Part shown: piece after piece, positions 16,641-25,168 of the stretch
How the letters are laid out: the number at the start of each line of letters is the position of its first letter
Position numbering within the stretch: the first letter of the stretch is position 1
NCBI GenBank assembly: GCA_023150875.1
Contig: JAKLKC010000022.1
Location: 1-64,000 of the forward strand
Origin: Myxococcota bacterium
Lineage (GTDB): Bacteria; Myxococcota_A; UBA796; UBA9615; JAKLKC01
DNA length: 64,000 bases
Direction: 5' to 3'
The notes under the pieces: model-generated
Seen by the model: the letters and a program-made list of their open reading frames with translations, nothing else
Databases searched by the model: none
What the model was told of the DNA's origin: nothing
Program-made: the position numbers and the translations under genes

Positions 16641-18104
16641 ATGCCCTCGGGCCAGCACGGCCACCCCGACGCTCCCGCCAGGGAGGCGCGCCGCGAGGCG
16701 GGCCGCTGGCTCGCCCTGTCGGTCGGCAGCCTGGTGCTCGCGGGCGCCTTCGCCATCCTCCTGGTCATCGGGCGCACGCCGCCCCTGGACCGCCTCTTCT
16801 CCGACCCCCTGTTCTTCAAGCGCGGCCTCGTGGTCCACGTGGACCTGGCCCTGGTCGTCTGGTTCTACAGCTTCGTCGCGGCGATCACGTTCCTCGTGCC
16901 CTCCCGGCGCGCCCCCGGCCGGCTCGCCCGGGCGGGCGCCTCCATCGCCGCCGCGGGAGTGGTGGCGATGATGGCCGGGGCGGGGATGCGGGGGGCGGCC
17001 CCGGTGCTCGCCAACTACATCCCGGTGATCGACCACCCCGCCCACAACCTGGGCCTGCTGGCCTTCTTCCTGGGGGTCGCCCTCGCCGTCCTCGATCCCC
17101 GGCTCCTCCCCAGCCACGAGGCGCCCACCGGCTTCTTCGCCCTCCCTCCCGCCGCCCGGCCCCCCGCCCGGGCCGCGGCCCTGGCGCTGGTGCTGGCGCT
17201 GCTGGCGGGGGTGGGGGCGTTCCTGACCACCCCCCGGGGGCTGCCGGCCCAGGGCTACTACGAGCTGCTCTTCTGGGGCATGGGCCACGCCCTCCAGTTC
17301 GCCAGCGTCCTGGGGATGGTGGCGGTGTGGATGGTCCTGCTGGAGTCCGCCCTGGGGCGGGCCCCGGTGTCGCGGCGGGCCTCGGCGATCCTCTCGGGGC
17401 TGCTCCTGGCCCCGGTCTTCGCCGCCCCCTCCCTCACCCTGTCGGGGACCACCCGGGGCTTCGTCCACTCCGCCTTCACCACGATGATGCGCTGGGGGAT
17501 CTTCCCGGTGGTCTCGGTCTTCCTGGTCGCCGGAGTCCTGGCGGTGGTCCGGGCCCGGAGGGCGGGGGGGCTGCCCTCCGCCGGCCTCGCCGATCCCCGG
17601 ATCATGGGCTTCGCGGTCAGCGCGGCCCTCACGGCGCTGGGCTTCGGGCTCGGCGCGGCCATCCGCGGATCGAACACCATGATCCCCGCCCACTACCACG
17701 CCTCCATCGGCGCGGTGACGGCGGCGTTCATGGCGGTGGGGCTCGGGATCCTGGAGTCCCTCGGCCACGGGATCCCCACCCCGCGCCTGCGGCGCTGGGC
17801 GGGTTGGCAGCCGCTGGTCTTCGGCGGTGGCCAGATGGTGTTCGCCGCGGGCTTCGCCCTCGCGGGGAGCCACGGCATGGCCCGGAAGGTCTATGGCCAG
17901 GAGCAGGACGCCCGCTCCCTCGGCGAGATCGTCGGGCTCGGCACGATGGGCCTCGGCGGCCTCGTGGCCGCCGCCGGCGGGCTCCTCTTCCTCTACCTCG
18001 TCCTCTCGGCGTGGCGCCGTCCCGCGTCCGCGCCCTCGGCCCCCCAGAACTGGAGGCATCCATGGAACGACAGGGAGATCGCCCTCACCCGATCCAGAGG
18101 TTGA
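16641..18104 (+). CDS. Divergent heme-copper oxidase superfamily subunit I homologue
   Basis: 487 residues, about twelve transmembrane helices. A low-spin heme His is likely H66 (LVVHVDLALVVWF). HYH at 351-353 (IPAHYHASIGAV) matches the paired heme ligands of subunit I. The CuB region is incomplete: FWGMGHALQFA has H216 but no Pro or Tyr after it, and the usual His-His pair is reduced to FVHSAF (H276, S277). It may therefore bind hemes without a normal binuclear center. It precedes and overlaps the small gene of a B-family complex, so it may be an extra subunit, electron-transfer partner or assembly protein. AGGAGGA precedes the ATG. No oxidase activity is claimed. Confidence 0.7.
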   Translation: MPSGQHGHPDAPAREARREAGRWLALSVGSLVLAGAFAILLVIGRTPPLDRLFSDPLFFKRGLVVHVDLALVVWFYSFVAAITFLVPSRRAPGRLARAGASIAAAGVVAMMAGAGMRGAAPVLANYIPVIDHPAHNLGLLAFFLGVALAVLDPRLLPSHEAPTGFFALPPAARPPARAAALALVLALLAGVGAFLTTPRGLPAQGYYELLFWGMGHALQFASVLGMVAVWMVLLESALGRAPVSRRASAILSGLLLAPVFAAPSLTLSGTTRGFVHSAFTTMMRWGIFPVVSVFLVAGVLAVVRARRAGGLPSAGLADPRIMGFAVSAALTALGFGLGAAIRGSNTMIPAHYHASIGAVTAAFMAVGLGILESLGHGIPTPRLRRWAGWQPLVFGGGQMVFAAGFALAGSHGMARKVYGQEQDARSLGEIVGLGTMGLGGLVAAAGGLLFLYLVLSAWRRPASAPSAPQNWRHPWNDREIALTRSRG

Positions 18105-18214
18105 TGGACAACCCCTGGCTCCTGCTCGCTCTCGGCCTGCTGGTCCCCTTCGTGTCGTACACGGCGTGGGGCTGGATCGAGATCGCCCTGACCAAGCCGG
18201 CCGCGCTGCCGTGA
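18062..18214 (+). CDS. Single-helix small subunit (ba3 IIa-like)
   Basis: 50 residues with one transmembrane helix (WLLLALGLLVPFVSYTAWGW). It lies directly upstream of the CuA subunit II gene, the same place and size class as subunit IIa (cbaD) of Thermus ba3 oxidase. The ATG at 18062 follows GGAGG by five bases. A second possible start is the ATG at 18104, which shares its A with the TGA of the upstream gene (TGATG) and would give 36 residues. Its role is inferred from position and topology only. Confidence 0.6.
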   Translation: MERQGDRPHPIQRLMDNPWLLLALGLLVPFVSYTAWGWIEIALTKPAALP

Positions 18215-18227
18215 CGAGGAGGCGCCC

Positions 18228-18752
18228 ATGAGCATCCATACTCCTCCGGCCGACTGGTTCAAGCCTCCGACGGGGGCCGAGCGCGCGTGGATCGGGCTCG
18301 CCCTGGTGTGGTGCCTGATCATGTCCATGGCCATGCCCTACTGGGCGGTGAAGGGGAAGCAGAACAGCAGCGGGGAGGCGTACCGGGTGGAGCCCGCCGA
18401 CTTCTCGGCGCGGGTGGACCGATTCGTCGCCGCCCACAAGGTGGGCGAGCTGGACGGGCAGCCCGTGGTGGAGCCCACCCCCGGCGGCGACGCCTACCTC
18501 CTGGGCCGCATGTGGGCCTGGTACCCGATCCTCAAGCTCCGGCAGGGGCAGACGTACCGCGTCCACCTCTCCGCCCTGGACCTGCAGCATGGCTTCTCGC
18601 TGCAGCCCATGAACATGAACTTCCAGGTACTCCCGGGCTACGACCACGTCCTGACGCTCACGCCGACCAGCACGGGAGAGTTCTCCATCATCTGCAACGA
18701 GTTCTGCGGGATCGGGCACCACCTGATGACCGGCAGGATCATCGTCGAGTAG
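18228..18752 (+). CDS. CuA-containing subunit II of a B-family heme-copper reductase
   Basis: 174 residues, close to the 168 of Thermus ba3 subunit II and much shorter than A-type subunits. There is one N-terminal helix (23-41), then a cupredoxin domain. CuA ligands are present: LQHGFSL supplies the His, and CNEFCGIGHHLM supplies two Cys, a His and a Met. It accepts electrons from a cytochrome c or cupredoxin and passes them to subunit I. GAGGAGG precedes the ATG; 8 bp separate it from subunit I. Confidence 0.88.
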   Translation: MSIHTPPADWFKPPTGAERAWIGLALVWCLIMSMAMPYWAVKGKQNSSGEAYRVEPADFSARVDRFVAAHKVGELDGQPVVEPTPGGDAYLLGRMWAWYPILKLRQGQTYRVHLSALDLQHGFSLQPMNMNFQVLPGYDHVLTLTPTSTGEFSIICNEFCGIGHHLMTGRIIVE

Positions 18753-18760
18753 GAGCGGCC

Positions 18761-20494
18761 ATGGCGAGCCACGACACGATCCCCTTGGGCGCCCCTCCGG
18801 TGGGACTGCGCGGCGCGGTGTCCGGGGCCCGGACCTGCGACACGACCGGGCTGCCCGTCTGCCTCACGGCGCAGAAGTTCATCCAGTTCAACGCGGTCTC
18901 GGCCGTGGTGTGCCTGCTGGTGGGTGGCATCGCCGCCCTCCTGCTGGCCCTCACCCGGTGGCCCGCGGTCCACCTCCTCCCCGCGCAGTGGTACTACCGG
19001 ATCCTGACCCTGCACGGCTTCAACATGCTGATCTTCTGGATCCTGTTCTTCGAGGTCGCGATCCTCTACTTCGTCAGCACCACCCTGCTCAACTCACGCC
19101 TCGCGTCCAAGGGTACGGCCTGGACCTCGTTCCTGATGATGGTCGCGGGCGCGGGCATGGTGGAGTGGACGACCCTCACCGGGCGCAGCGACGTGCTGCT
19201 GACGTCCTACACCCCCCTCCAGGCCCACCCCGTCTTCTACCTGGGCATCATCCTGGTCGCCGTGGGCACCCTCATCGGGGTGGGGAACTTCTTCGCCACC
19301 CTCTACATCGCGCGCCGGGACCGCACGTACTCGGGCTCGGTGCCCCTCGTGGTGTTCGGGGCCACGGCGGCGGCGATCATCGCCGTGGTGACCCTGCTCC
19401 ACGGCGCCATCGTGATGATCCCCACCTTCCTGTGGTCCCTCGGCCTCATGGGGGCTCCCGATCCGGCGTGGTACCGCCTGATCTGGTGGGGGCTCGGGCA
19501 CCAGTCCCAGCAGGTCAACGTCTGCGCGATGGTGTCGGTGTGGTACCTGCTGGGCACCATCACCACCGGGGCGAAGCCGGTGAACCAGGCGGTGTGCCGC
19601 GGCGCCTTCGTGCTCTACATCCTGTTCATCAACCTGGCCTCGGCGCACCACCTGCTGGTGGACCCCGCCATGGGCACGAGCTGGAAGATCTGGAACACGT
19701 CTTACGCCATGTACCTCGCCGTGCTGGCCTCGATGATCCACGGCTTCACCGTGCCGGCCTCCATCGAGGTGGCGCAGCGGGCCAAGGGCTACACGAAGGG
19801 GCTGTTCGGCTGGCTCGCGGCGGCGCCCTGGGGCAACCCGGGCTTCTCGGGCTTCTTCCTGTCCCTGCTGATCTTCGGCTTCATCGGCGGGATCACCGGC
19901 GTCACCCTCGGCACCCAGCAGATCAACATCATCGCCCACAACACGCTGCGGATCCCCGGACACTTCCACGCCACCGTGGTCGGTGGCACCACCCTGGCCT
20001 TCATGGCCCTGACCTACTACGTCGTGCCCCTGCTCTTCCAGCGGGACTTCCACGCCAAGGCCCTGGCCCGGGTGCAGCCCTACCTCTTCGCGGCGGGGAT
20101 CGTGACCATGTCCCTGGGCATGTCCTTCGCGGGCTCCTACGGCGTGCCCCGGCGCCACTGGGACATCGACTTCACGGGCGCCGCCTACACGCCGGGCTTC
20201 GACGCCGGCGCCCACCTGATGCTCGGGATCATGGGGGTCGGCGCCGTCCTGGCCTTCACCGGGCTGCTCCTGTACGTCCTGCTCACCGTGGCCGCGGTCT
20301 TCTTCGGGCCGCGCATCCAGGGCCGCGCCATGACGCCCTGGCACGTCGAGCGGGCCGCGGCGGCCCCCACCCACGCGGCGGACGAGCACCACATGCCCGG
20401 AACGACGGTGCTGGTGGGGATCCTCCTGCTGTCGTTCGTCATCTACTACTTCGCCAACTGGAAGGCCCTGGCCGACGTCTGGGGCGTGAGGTAG
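18761..20494 (+). CDS. B-family heme-copper subunit I lacking the active-site Tyr; probable NO reductase
   Basis: 577 residues, 13 or so helices. Metal ligands are intact: low-spin heme H85 (LTLHGFNML) and H403, high-spin heme H401, CuB H247, H296 and H297 (SAHHLLVDP). The region around ASIEVAQR, GLFGWLAAAPWGNP and IAHNTLRIPGHFHA aligns with Thermus ba3. The oxidase motif GHPxVY is replaced by GHQSQQ, so the cross-linked Tyr becomes Gln251. Loss of this Tyr is a mark of nitric oxide reductases in the superfamily, so 2 NO to N2O is the likely reaction. This would supply N2O to the adjacent nosZ. O2 reduction cannot be fully excluded. ATG start at 18761. Confidence 0.8.
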   Translation: MASHDTIPLGAPPVGLRGAVSGARTCDTTGLPVCLTAQKFIQFNAVSAVVCLLVGGIAALLLALTRWPAVHLLPAQWYYRILTLHGFNMLIFWILFFEVAILYFVSTTLLNSRLASKGTAWTSFLMMVAGAGMVEWTTLTGRSDVLLTSYTPLQAHPVFYLGIILVAVGTLIGVGNFFATLYIARRDRTYSGSVPLVVFGATAAAIIAVVTLLHGAIVMIPTFLWSLGLMGAPDPAWYRLIWWGLGHQSQQVNVCAMVSVWYLLGTITTGAKPVNQAVCRGAFVLYILFINLASAHHLLVDPAMGTSWKIWNTSYAMYLAVLASMIHGFTVPASIEVAQRAKGYTKGLFGWLAAAPWGNPGFSGFFLSLLIFGFIGGITGVTLGTQQINIIAHNTLRIPGHFHATVVGGTTLAFMALTYYVVPLLFQRDFHAKALARVQPYLFAAGIVTMSLGMSFAGSYGVPRRHWDIDFTGAAYTPGFDAGAHLMLGIMGVGAVLAFTGLLLYVLLTVAAVFFGPRIQGRAMTPWHVERAAAAPTHAADEHHMPGTTVLVGILLLSFVIYYFANWKALADVWGVR

Positions 20495-20499
20495 GCCCG

Positions 20500-21450
20500 A
20501 TGGAGCGCATGGTCCAGCGCCTCGAGGACTTCATGTCGGGAGCCCGGTTCGCCGTGTTCGCCCTGGCGATCCTGGTGGGGTTCAAGGCGATCCTCCTCCT
20601 GGCGCTGGTCACGCCCACCCCGACCGGGGACCTCGCCGGCTTCGCCGAGGACTTCAAGACGTGGTGCTTCGGCTACGATCCCGCCACGGGGCGGGTCCAG
20701 TGGGCGCACACGGCGACGATGCTGCTGGAGCCGGTGGTCCTGGGCGCCATCGTGATCGGGATCTGGCGGCAGCCCCTGCGGGAGGCCATGGCGGGTCGGC
20801 TGCGGGGCCATCGGTCGTGGGCGGTGGCCGGACTCACCGTCGCCGTCGGGGTGGTGGTGGGGCTCGGGGTCTACGTTTCCCGGGACGGCCGCCGGCCCCC
20901 CGGAGAGCTGCCCTTCCCCGCCGAGGCGCTGCGGACCTCCTTCACGGCGCCGGCTCTGGACCTGGTGGACCAGGACGGCCGCCGGGTCACCCTGGAGGGG
21001 CTCCGAGGGAAGGTGGTGGTCCTCACCGCCGTGTACTCCCACTGCGCGCAGACCTGCCCGCGGATCCTGACCGAGCTGCGGGAGGCGATGGCCGCGCTGC
21101 CCCCACCGCTGCGGGACGACGTCACCGTCGTGGGGATCAGCCTCGATCCCGAGCGGGACCGCCCGGAGGTCCTGGCGGACCTGGCCCGGGCGTACGGGGT
21201 CTCCTCCCCGGCGTGGCGCCTCGTCACCGGCGAGCCCGCGGCCGTGGAGGGGGTCCTGGACTCCCTGGAGTTCGCAAGGGTCCGGGACCCCGAGACTGGG
21301 GTCATCGATCACGCCAACCTCTTCGTGCTGGTGGATCGGGGGGGAAAGATCGCCTACCGCCTCGCCCTCGGCGAGAGTCAGCAGCGGTGGCTCGTGTCCG
21401 CGCTCGGAGTCCTCCTCTCCGAGCGCGCCGTCGCCTCGGCCCGACCCTGA
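20500..21450 (+). CDS. SCO1/SenC copper chaperone with an N-terminal three-helix membrane domain
   Basis: 316 residues. Helices at about 15-38, 70-90 and 107-127 are followed by a thioredoxin-fold SCO domain (150-310). The copper site is C182-x3-C186 (HCAQTCP) with H271 (VIDHANLF). SCO proteins load the CuA site of subunit II or keep its cysteines reduced. The extra membrane domain of ~130 residues is larger than the usual single anchor. It starts 5 bp after the subunit I gene and is clearly part of that operon. Confidence 0.88.
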   Translation: MERMVQRLEDFMSGARFAVFALAILVGFKAILLLALVTPTPTGDLAGFAEDFKTWCFGYDPATGRVQWAHTATMLLEPVVLGAIVIGIWRQPLREAMAGRLRGHRSWAVAGLTVAVGVVVGLGVYVSRDGRRPPGELPFPAEALRTSFTAPALDLVDQDGRRVTLEGLRGKVVVLTAVYSHCAQTCPRILTELREAMAALPPPLRDDVTVVGISLDPERDRPEVLADLARAYGVSSPAWRLVTGEPAAVEGVLDSLEFARVRDPETGVIDHANLFVLVDRGGKIAYRLALGESQQRWLVSALGVLLSERAVASARP

Positions 21451-21479
21451 GTCGAGCCGGGAGACCGGAGCCCGGATCC

Positions 21480-23636
21480 ATGTCTTCGCCCCCACTCCCC
21501 CGGCGTGCCTCCTCCCACGCCGGCTCCTCCTCGCTCCCCATCTTCGTCGCCGACGCCAGCCCCGAGCCCCGGGTGCTGGGGGAGCCCCTGCTCCGGGCCG
21601 TGGACTCGGGGTTCCTCCACCTGGAGCGATGGCTGCGGGTCCTGGTCCCCGACCGCTGGAACCCCATCGCCCAGGCGGGCGCCATCGCCAACGTCGCCTT
21701 CATCGTGGCCTCGGCCACGGGGGTGCTGCTCCTGGTCTGGTACGTGCCCAGCGTGAACCAGGCGTGGAGCTCGGTGGAGGCGATGGGGAAGGCGCCGCTC
21801 ACGGCGGGGCTGGTGCGGTCCCTCCATCGCTACTCCTCCGACGGGTGCATGCTCTTCGTGCTGGTGCACGCGCTCCGCCTGTTCGCCGCGCGGCGCTTCG
21901 GTGGGGCGCGCTGGCTGGCCTGGGTCACGGGGATCAGCCTCGTGGGGCTCCTGTGGTTCGTGGGGTGGCTCGGGTACTGGCTGGTGTGGGACGAGAGGGC
22001 CCACCAGGTGGCGGTGGCGACGGCGCGGCCCCTGGACCTGGTGCCGATCTTCGCCGAGCCCCTCTCCCGCTCCTTCCTCATCGACGAGGCGGTCAACTCC
22101 CTGCTGTTCTTCGTGGTGTTCTTCCTCCACATGCTGATCCCCCTGGCCATGGGGGTGGCCCTGTGGCTCCACATCACCCGCCTGAACCGCCCGCGGTTCC
22201 TGACGGACCGCCCCATGACCGCCTGGGTGGTGGGGTCGATGGTGGTGCTGTCCCTGGCGTACCCGGCCACCAGCGCTCCCCCCGCGCGGATGCTGCAGCC
22301 GCCCACGGACCTCGCCGGGGACGGGTGGTTCCTGCTCCCCCTGACCCTGGCGGAGCGACTCTCGGGGGGCGCCATCTGGGCGGCGACGCTGGTGGGGGGC
22401 CTGGTGCTCTTCTCGGTGCCCTGGTGGATGGCCCGCCGGCGGGCGGCGGTGGTGGAGGTCGACACCGCCCGGTGCAACGCCTGTCGGGCCTGCGTCGTGG
22501 ACTGCCCCTACGGGGCGATCACCATGGTGCCCCGGAAGGACGGGAGGGCCTTCCCCCTGGAGCCCCAGGTGGACCCGTCCCGCTGCGTGGGCTGCGGGAT
22601 CTGCGTGGGGGCGTGCGGACCGGGGGGGATCGGCCTGCCCGAGGTCCCCGTCCGGGACGCCCGGCGCCACGTGGAGGGATGGATCGGCCAGGCGGCGGAG
22701 GAGGGCGAGGAGGTGTCCCTGGCGGTGCTGTGCGCCGGCGCGGCCGGCGGCGGGCTCCGGGTCGATCCCGCCAGCGGCCGGTGCGGCGAGCTGCCGGGCT
22801 ACCGCGTGCTGGCGGTGCCCTGCGCGGGGTGGCTGCCCCCCACGCTGGTGGAGCGGGCGCTGCGGCGGGGGGCGGCGGGGGTGCTGGTGGTGTCCTGCCC
22901 CCCGGCGAGCGGAGCCTACCGTGAGGGCCACGCCTCCACGGCCCAGCGCCTGGCGGGGGAGGGCGCCGCCGAGTCCCTCCCCGCCTCCATCGATCCGGCG
23001 AGGGTGAGGCAGGTGGCGCTGGACCGCACCCGCCGGGGGGAGCTGATCCGGGTCGCCCGGGAGTTCCGGGAAGAGGGGGTGCGCCGCGCGGAGGCCGCCG
23101 GGCCGCCGCCCGGGGTCCCGGCGCCGGGGCGCGGCGCGGGGATCCGGGCCCGGGTGGCGGTCGGGGCGGCGGCGATCTCGCTGGTCTCGGGGGCCCTGGT
23201 CGCCGCCGGGAGCGAGGTCCCGCTGCCGCTGCCCGGCTCGCCGGGGCCGGAGCTGGTGGTCTCGTTCGAGCTGCCGGGGCAGGTCGCCGAGGACTGCCGG
23301 GAGCCCGACGCCGCCGAGAGCGCCGCCCGGCCGGTGCACATGCGGCAGGCGAAGATCTGCGAGCGGGCCCGGGTGCCCGTGCGCCTCCGGGTGACGGTCG
23401 ACGGCCGGGTCGTCCTCGAACGGTCCTACCCTCCCCGGGGGATCTGGGGGGACGGGAACAGCCTGGCGCTGGAGCACCTCCCGGTGGAGCCGGGGACCCG
23501 CCGCGTCGAGGTGGCCATCGGCGCCTCGCCGGACGGCGCCACCTGGGACCACGTCGAGGAGCGGATCCTGGAGTTCGGCGAGGAGGGGCGGCGCGTGGCC
23601 CTCTTCGAGAAGGGGCACGGCTTCGGTTGGCACTGA
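21480..23636 (+). CDS. Cytochrome b / di-[4Fe-4S] / MvhD-like fusion protein
   Basis: 718 residues. Residues 60-260 are a cytochrome b N-terminal domain with H116, H130, H217 and H231, both pairs 14 apart as in bc1/b6f, so two b hemes. Residues 330-382 hold two ferredoxin motifs, C332/335/338/342 and C369/372/375/379. Residues 413-533 resemble the small iron-sulfur subunit MvhD/FlpD (AVLCAG, AVPCAGW, VSCPP; C418, C435, C448, C473). A helix (556-578) leads to a ~130-residue soluble domain with C606 and C627. It should link a quinone pool or cytosolic iron-sulfur donor to the NO/N2O reductases. No Rieske gene is nearby. ATG at 21480, 29 bp after the SCO gene. Confidence 0.85.
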   Translation: MSSPPLPRRASSHAGSSSLPIFVADASPEPRVLGEPLLRAVDSGFLHLERWLRVLVPDRWNPIAQAGAIANVAFIVASATGVLLLVWYVPSVNQAWSSVEAMGKAPLTAGLVRSLHRYSSDGCMLFVLVHALRLFAARRFGGARWLAWVTGISLVGLLWFVGWLGYWLVWDERAHQVAVATARPLDLVPIFAEPLSRSFLIDEAVNSLLFFVVFFLHMLIPLAMGVALWLHITRLNRPRFLTDRPMTAWVVGSMVVLSLAYPATSAPPARMLQPPTDLAGDGWFLLPLTLAERLSGGAIWAATLVGGLVLFSVPWWMARRRAAVVEVDTARCNACRACVVDCPYGAITMVPRKDGRAFPLEPQVDPSRCVGCGICVGACGPGGIGLPEVPVRDARRHVEGWIGQAAEEGEEVSLAVLCAGAAGGGLRVDPASGRCGELPGYRVLAVPCAGWLPPTLVERALRRGAAGVLVVSCPPASGAYREGHASTAQRLAGEGAAESLPASIDPARVRQVALDRTRRGELIRVAREFREEGVRRAEAAGPPPGVPAPGRGAGIRARVAVGAAAISLVSGALVAAGSEVPLPLPGSPGPELVVSFELPGQVAEDCREPDAAESAARPVHMRQAKICERARVPVRLRVTVDGRVVLERSYPPRGIWGDGNSLALEHLPVEPGTRRVEVAIGASPDGATWDHVEERILEFGEEGRRVALFEKGHGFGWH

Positions 23637-23664
23637 CGCCGGGCCGATCCCCCTCCGCTCGCTC

Positions 23665-24705
23665 CTAGCCCCGGACCAGCCCGTCCACCACGAACGCGAA
23701 GAGCAGCAGGGCGAGGTAGCGTCCCGAGGCGAGGAAGACCCTTCGGTCGGCGCCCGGATCCGGGTCGCCCACGGCGCGGGCAGTCACGGCGAGGAACCAC
23801 GCGCCCAGGGCCGCGGCCAGGGCGCCGGTGGGGACCGAGACGACGCCCACCGCCGCCGGCAGGGCCCCCGCGGGCAGCAGCAGGGCGGCGTAGGCGACCA
23901 TCCGGCGCCGGGTCGCCGCCACGCCGGACCTCAGAGGGAGCACGGGGATGCCCGCCCGCTCGTACTCCTCGCAACGCCGGAGGGCGATGGCCCAGAAGTG
24001 TGGCATCTGCCACAGGAACACGATCCCGAACAGGGTGGCCCCCGCCAGGGAGAGGCGCCCATCGACGGCGGCGTCGGCGATGAGGGGCGCTGCGGCGCCG
24101 GGCACGGCGCCGACCTCCGTGGCGAGGGGCGTGCGGGGCTTGAGCCACGCGGTGTAGACGCCCAGGTACGTGGAGAAGGTGGCCGCGGCCAGCGTCACGG
24201 CGAGGGCTCCCCCCGACGCCGCGAGGACGGCCCCCGAGGCCAGGGCGGTGGCCACGCCGAAGGCGAGGGCCTGGCGGGGGCGCAGCGCGCCGGTGACCAG
24301 GGGGCGGCGGCGGGTCCGCTCCATCCGGGCGTCCCGGTCGCGCTCCAGCAGGGCGTTGAGGGCGCTGCACGCCGCGGCGACCCCCCCCGTCCCCGCCAGG
24401 ATCGCCGCACCTCGGGCCAGGGAAGGCCCCCCCGCGGGGTCCAGCACCAGGGCGGGCAGGGCGGAGAGGGTCACCAGGACCAGCACGCCCGGCCGGGTGA
24501 GGGCGAGGTAGGAGCGCCACCGCGGAGGGGCGAGGGCGCGGCGCGGGGGGTCGGATCGGTCCTCCCCGGGGGGGAGGGGCGCCGTCCCGGGGGAGCCGGC
24601 CGCGGCGGGGCGCGCACGGGGATGGACCGGCGGCGCCACCGGATCGGCGGTCGCGGGGCCGGGCGGCTCCGCCCGGGGCGGCTCCGGGGCCGGCGATCCG
24701 CCCAC
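23665..24705 (-). CDS. ctaB: Protoheme IX farnesyltransferase (heme O synthase)
   Basis: 346 residues of the UbiA family. The prenyl-diphosphate site is ALNALLERDRDARMERTRRR, and YTAWLKPRTPLATEVGAVPG is the heme O synthase signature, along with LWQMPHFWAIAL. It makes heme O for heme-copper reductases and is convergent with the cytochrome b fusion gene, 28 bp apart. The chosen GTG at 24705 begins two bases after the Rrf2 stop. The first ~80 residues are a Pro/Ala-rich tail not normal for the family, so the true start may be internal. Heme O or A use fits the B-family complex next door. Confidence 0.88.
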   Translation of the reverse strand: MGGSPAPEPPRAEPPGPATADPVAPPVHPRARPAAAGSPGTAPLPPGEDRSDPPRRALAPPRWRSYLALTRPGVLVLVTLSALPALVLDPAGGPSLARGAAILAGTGGVAAACSALNALLERDRDARMERTRRRPLVTGALRPRQALAFGVATALASGAVLAASGGALAVTLAAATFSTYLGVYTAWLKPRTPLATEVGAVPGAAAPLIADAAVDGRLSLAGATLFGIVFLWQMPHFWAIALRRCEEYERAGIPVLPLRSGVAATRRRMVAYAALLLPAGALPAAVGVVSVPTGALAAALGAWFLAVTARAVGDPDPGADRRVFLASGRYLALLLFAFVVDGLVRG

Positions 24706-24706
24706 G

Positions 24707-25168
24707 TCAGCCCCGCCCCGTGCGGGCGAGGGCCGGGACCGCCACGGAGGTCGTGCGGGCGACGGCACCCACGGTGACGGTCTGGAGGAGCTCGGCGAGG
24801 GGCGCGGACGCGCTCGCCCAGCGGTCGTGCAGCGCGCACGGGCACCGCTCGTCGCAGATCCGGTCCCCCATGACGCAGGGCCGGGCCGTGGCCGGCGCGT
24901 CCCCGAGGGCGTCCAGCACCTCGCCCAGGAAGATGTGCTCGGGGTCCCGGGCGAGCTCGTACCCCCCGCCGTGCCCCTTCAGTCCGCTGACGATCCCCGC
25001 CCGCGCGAGTTGCCCCAAGACCTTCGAGAGGAACGATGGGGGCACCGACGTCCGCTCCGCGAGGCTCTGGGTGCTCTCCTTGGTCCCGGGGGGCAGCCGG
25101 GCGAGGGCGATCACCGCCGCCAGGGCGTACCGGGAGGTCAGGGGAAGGCCGGGGCTCAGAGGTGTCAT
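24707..25168 (-). CDS. Rrf2-family regulator with a cysteine cluster (NsrR/IscR-like)
   Basis: 153 residues. LTSRYALAAVIALA, SVPPSFLSKVLGQLARAGIV and GLKGHGGGYELARDP form the Rrf2 winged helix and its GGY wing. C98-x6-C105-x3-C109-x1-C111 follows, a likely [Fe-S] site, though the spacing differs from the C-x5-C-x5-C common in NsrR. Members of this family sense NO or iron-sulfur status, so it is a natural regulator for this NO/N2O cluster. ATG at 25168; longer frames upstream are arginine-rich shadow. It appears to be transcribed with ctaB. Confidence 0.85.
   Translation of the reverse strand: MTPLSPGLPLTSRYALAAVIALARLPPGTKESTQSLAERTSVPPSFLSKVLGQLARAGIVSGLKGHGGGYELARDPEHIFLGEVLDALGDAPATARPCVMGDRICDERCPCALHDRWASASAPLAELLQTVTVGAVARTTSVAVPALARTGRG

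Noticed and set aside
18761-20494. Ordinary ba3-type cytochrome c oxidase
   Set aside because: Fold and gene order fit, but the catalytic Tyr position is Gln and the locus is a nos cluster; the NO reductase reading is preferred, though not proven.
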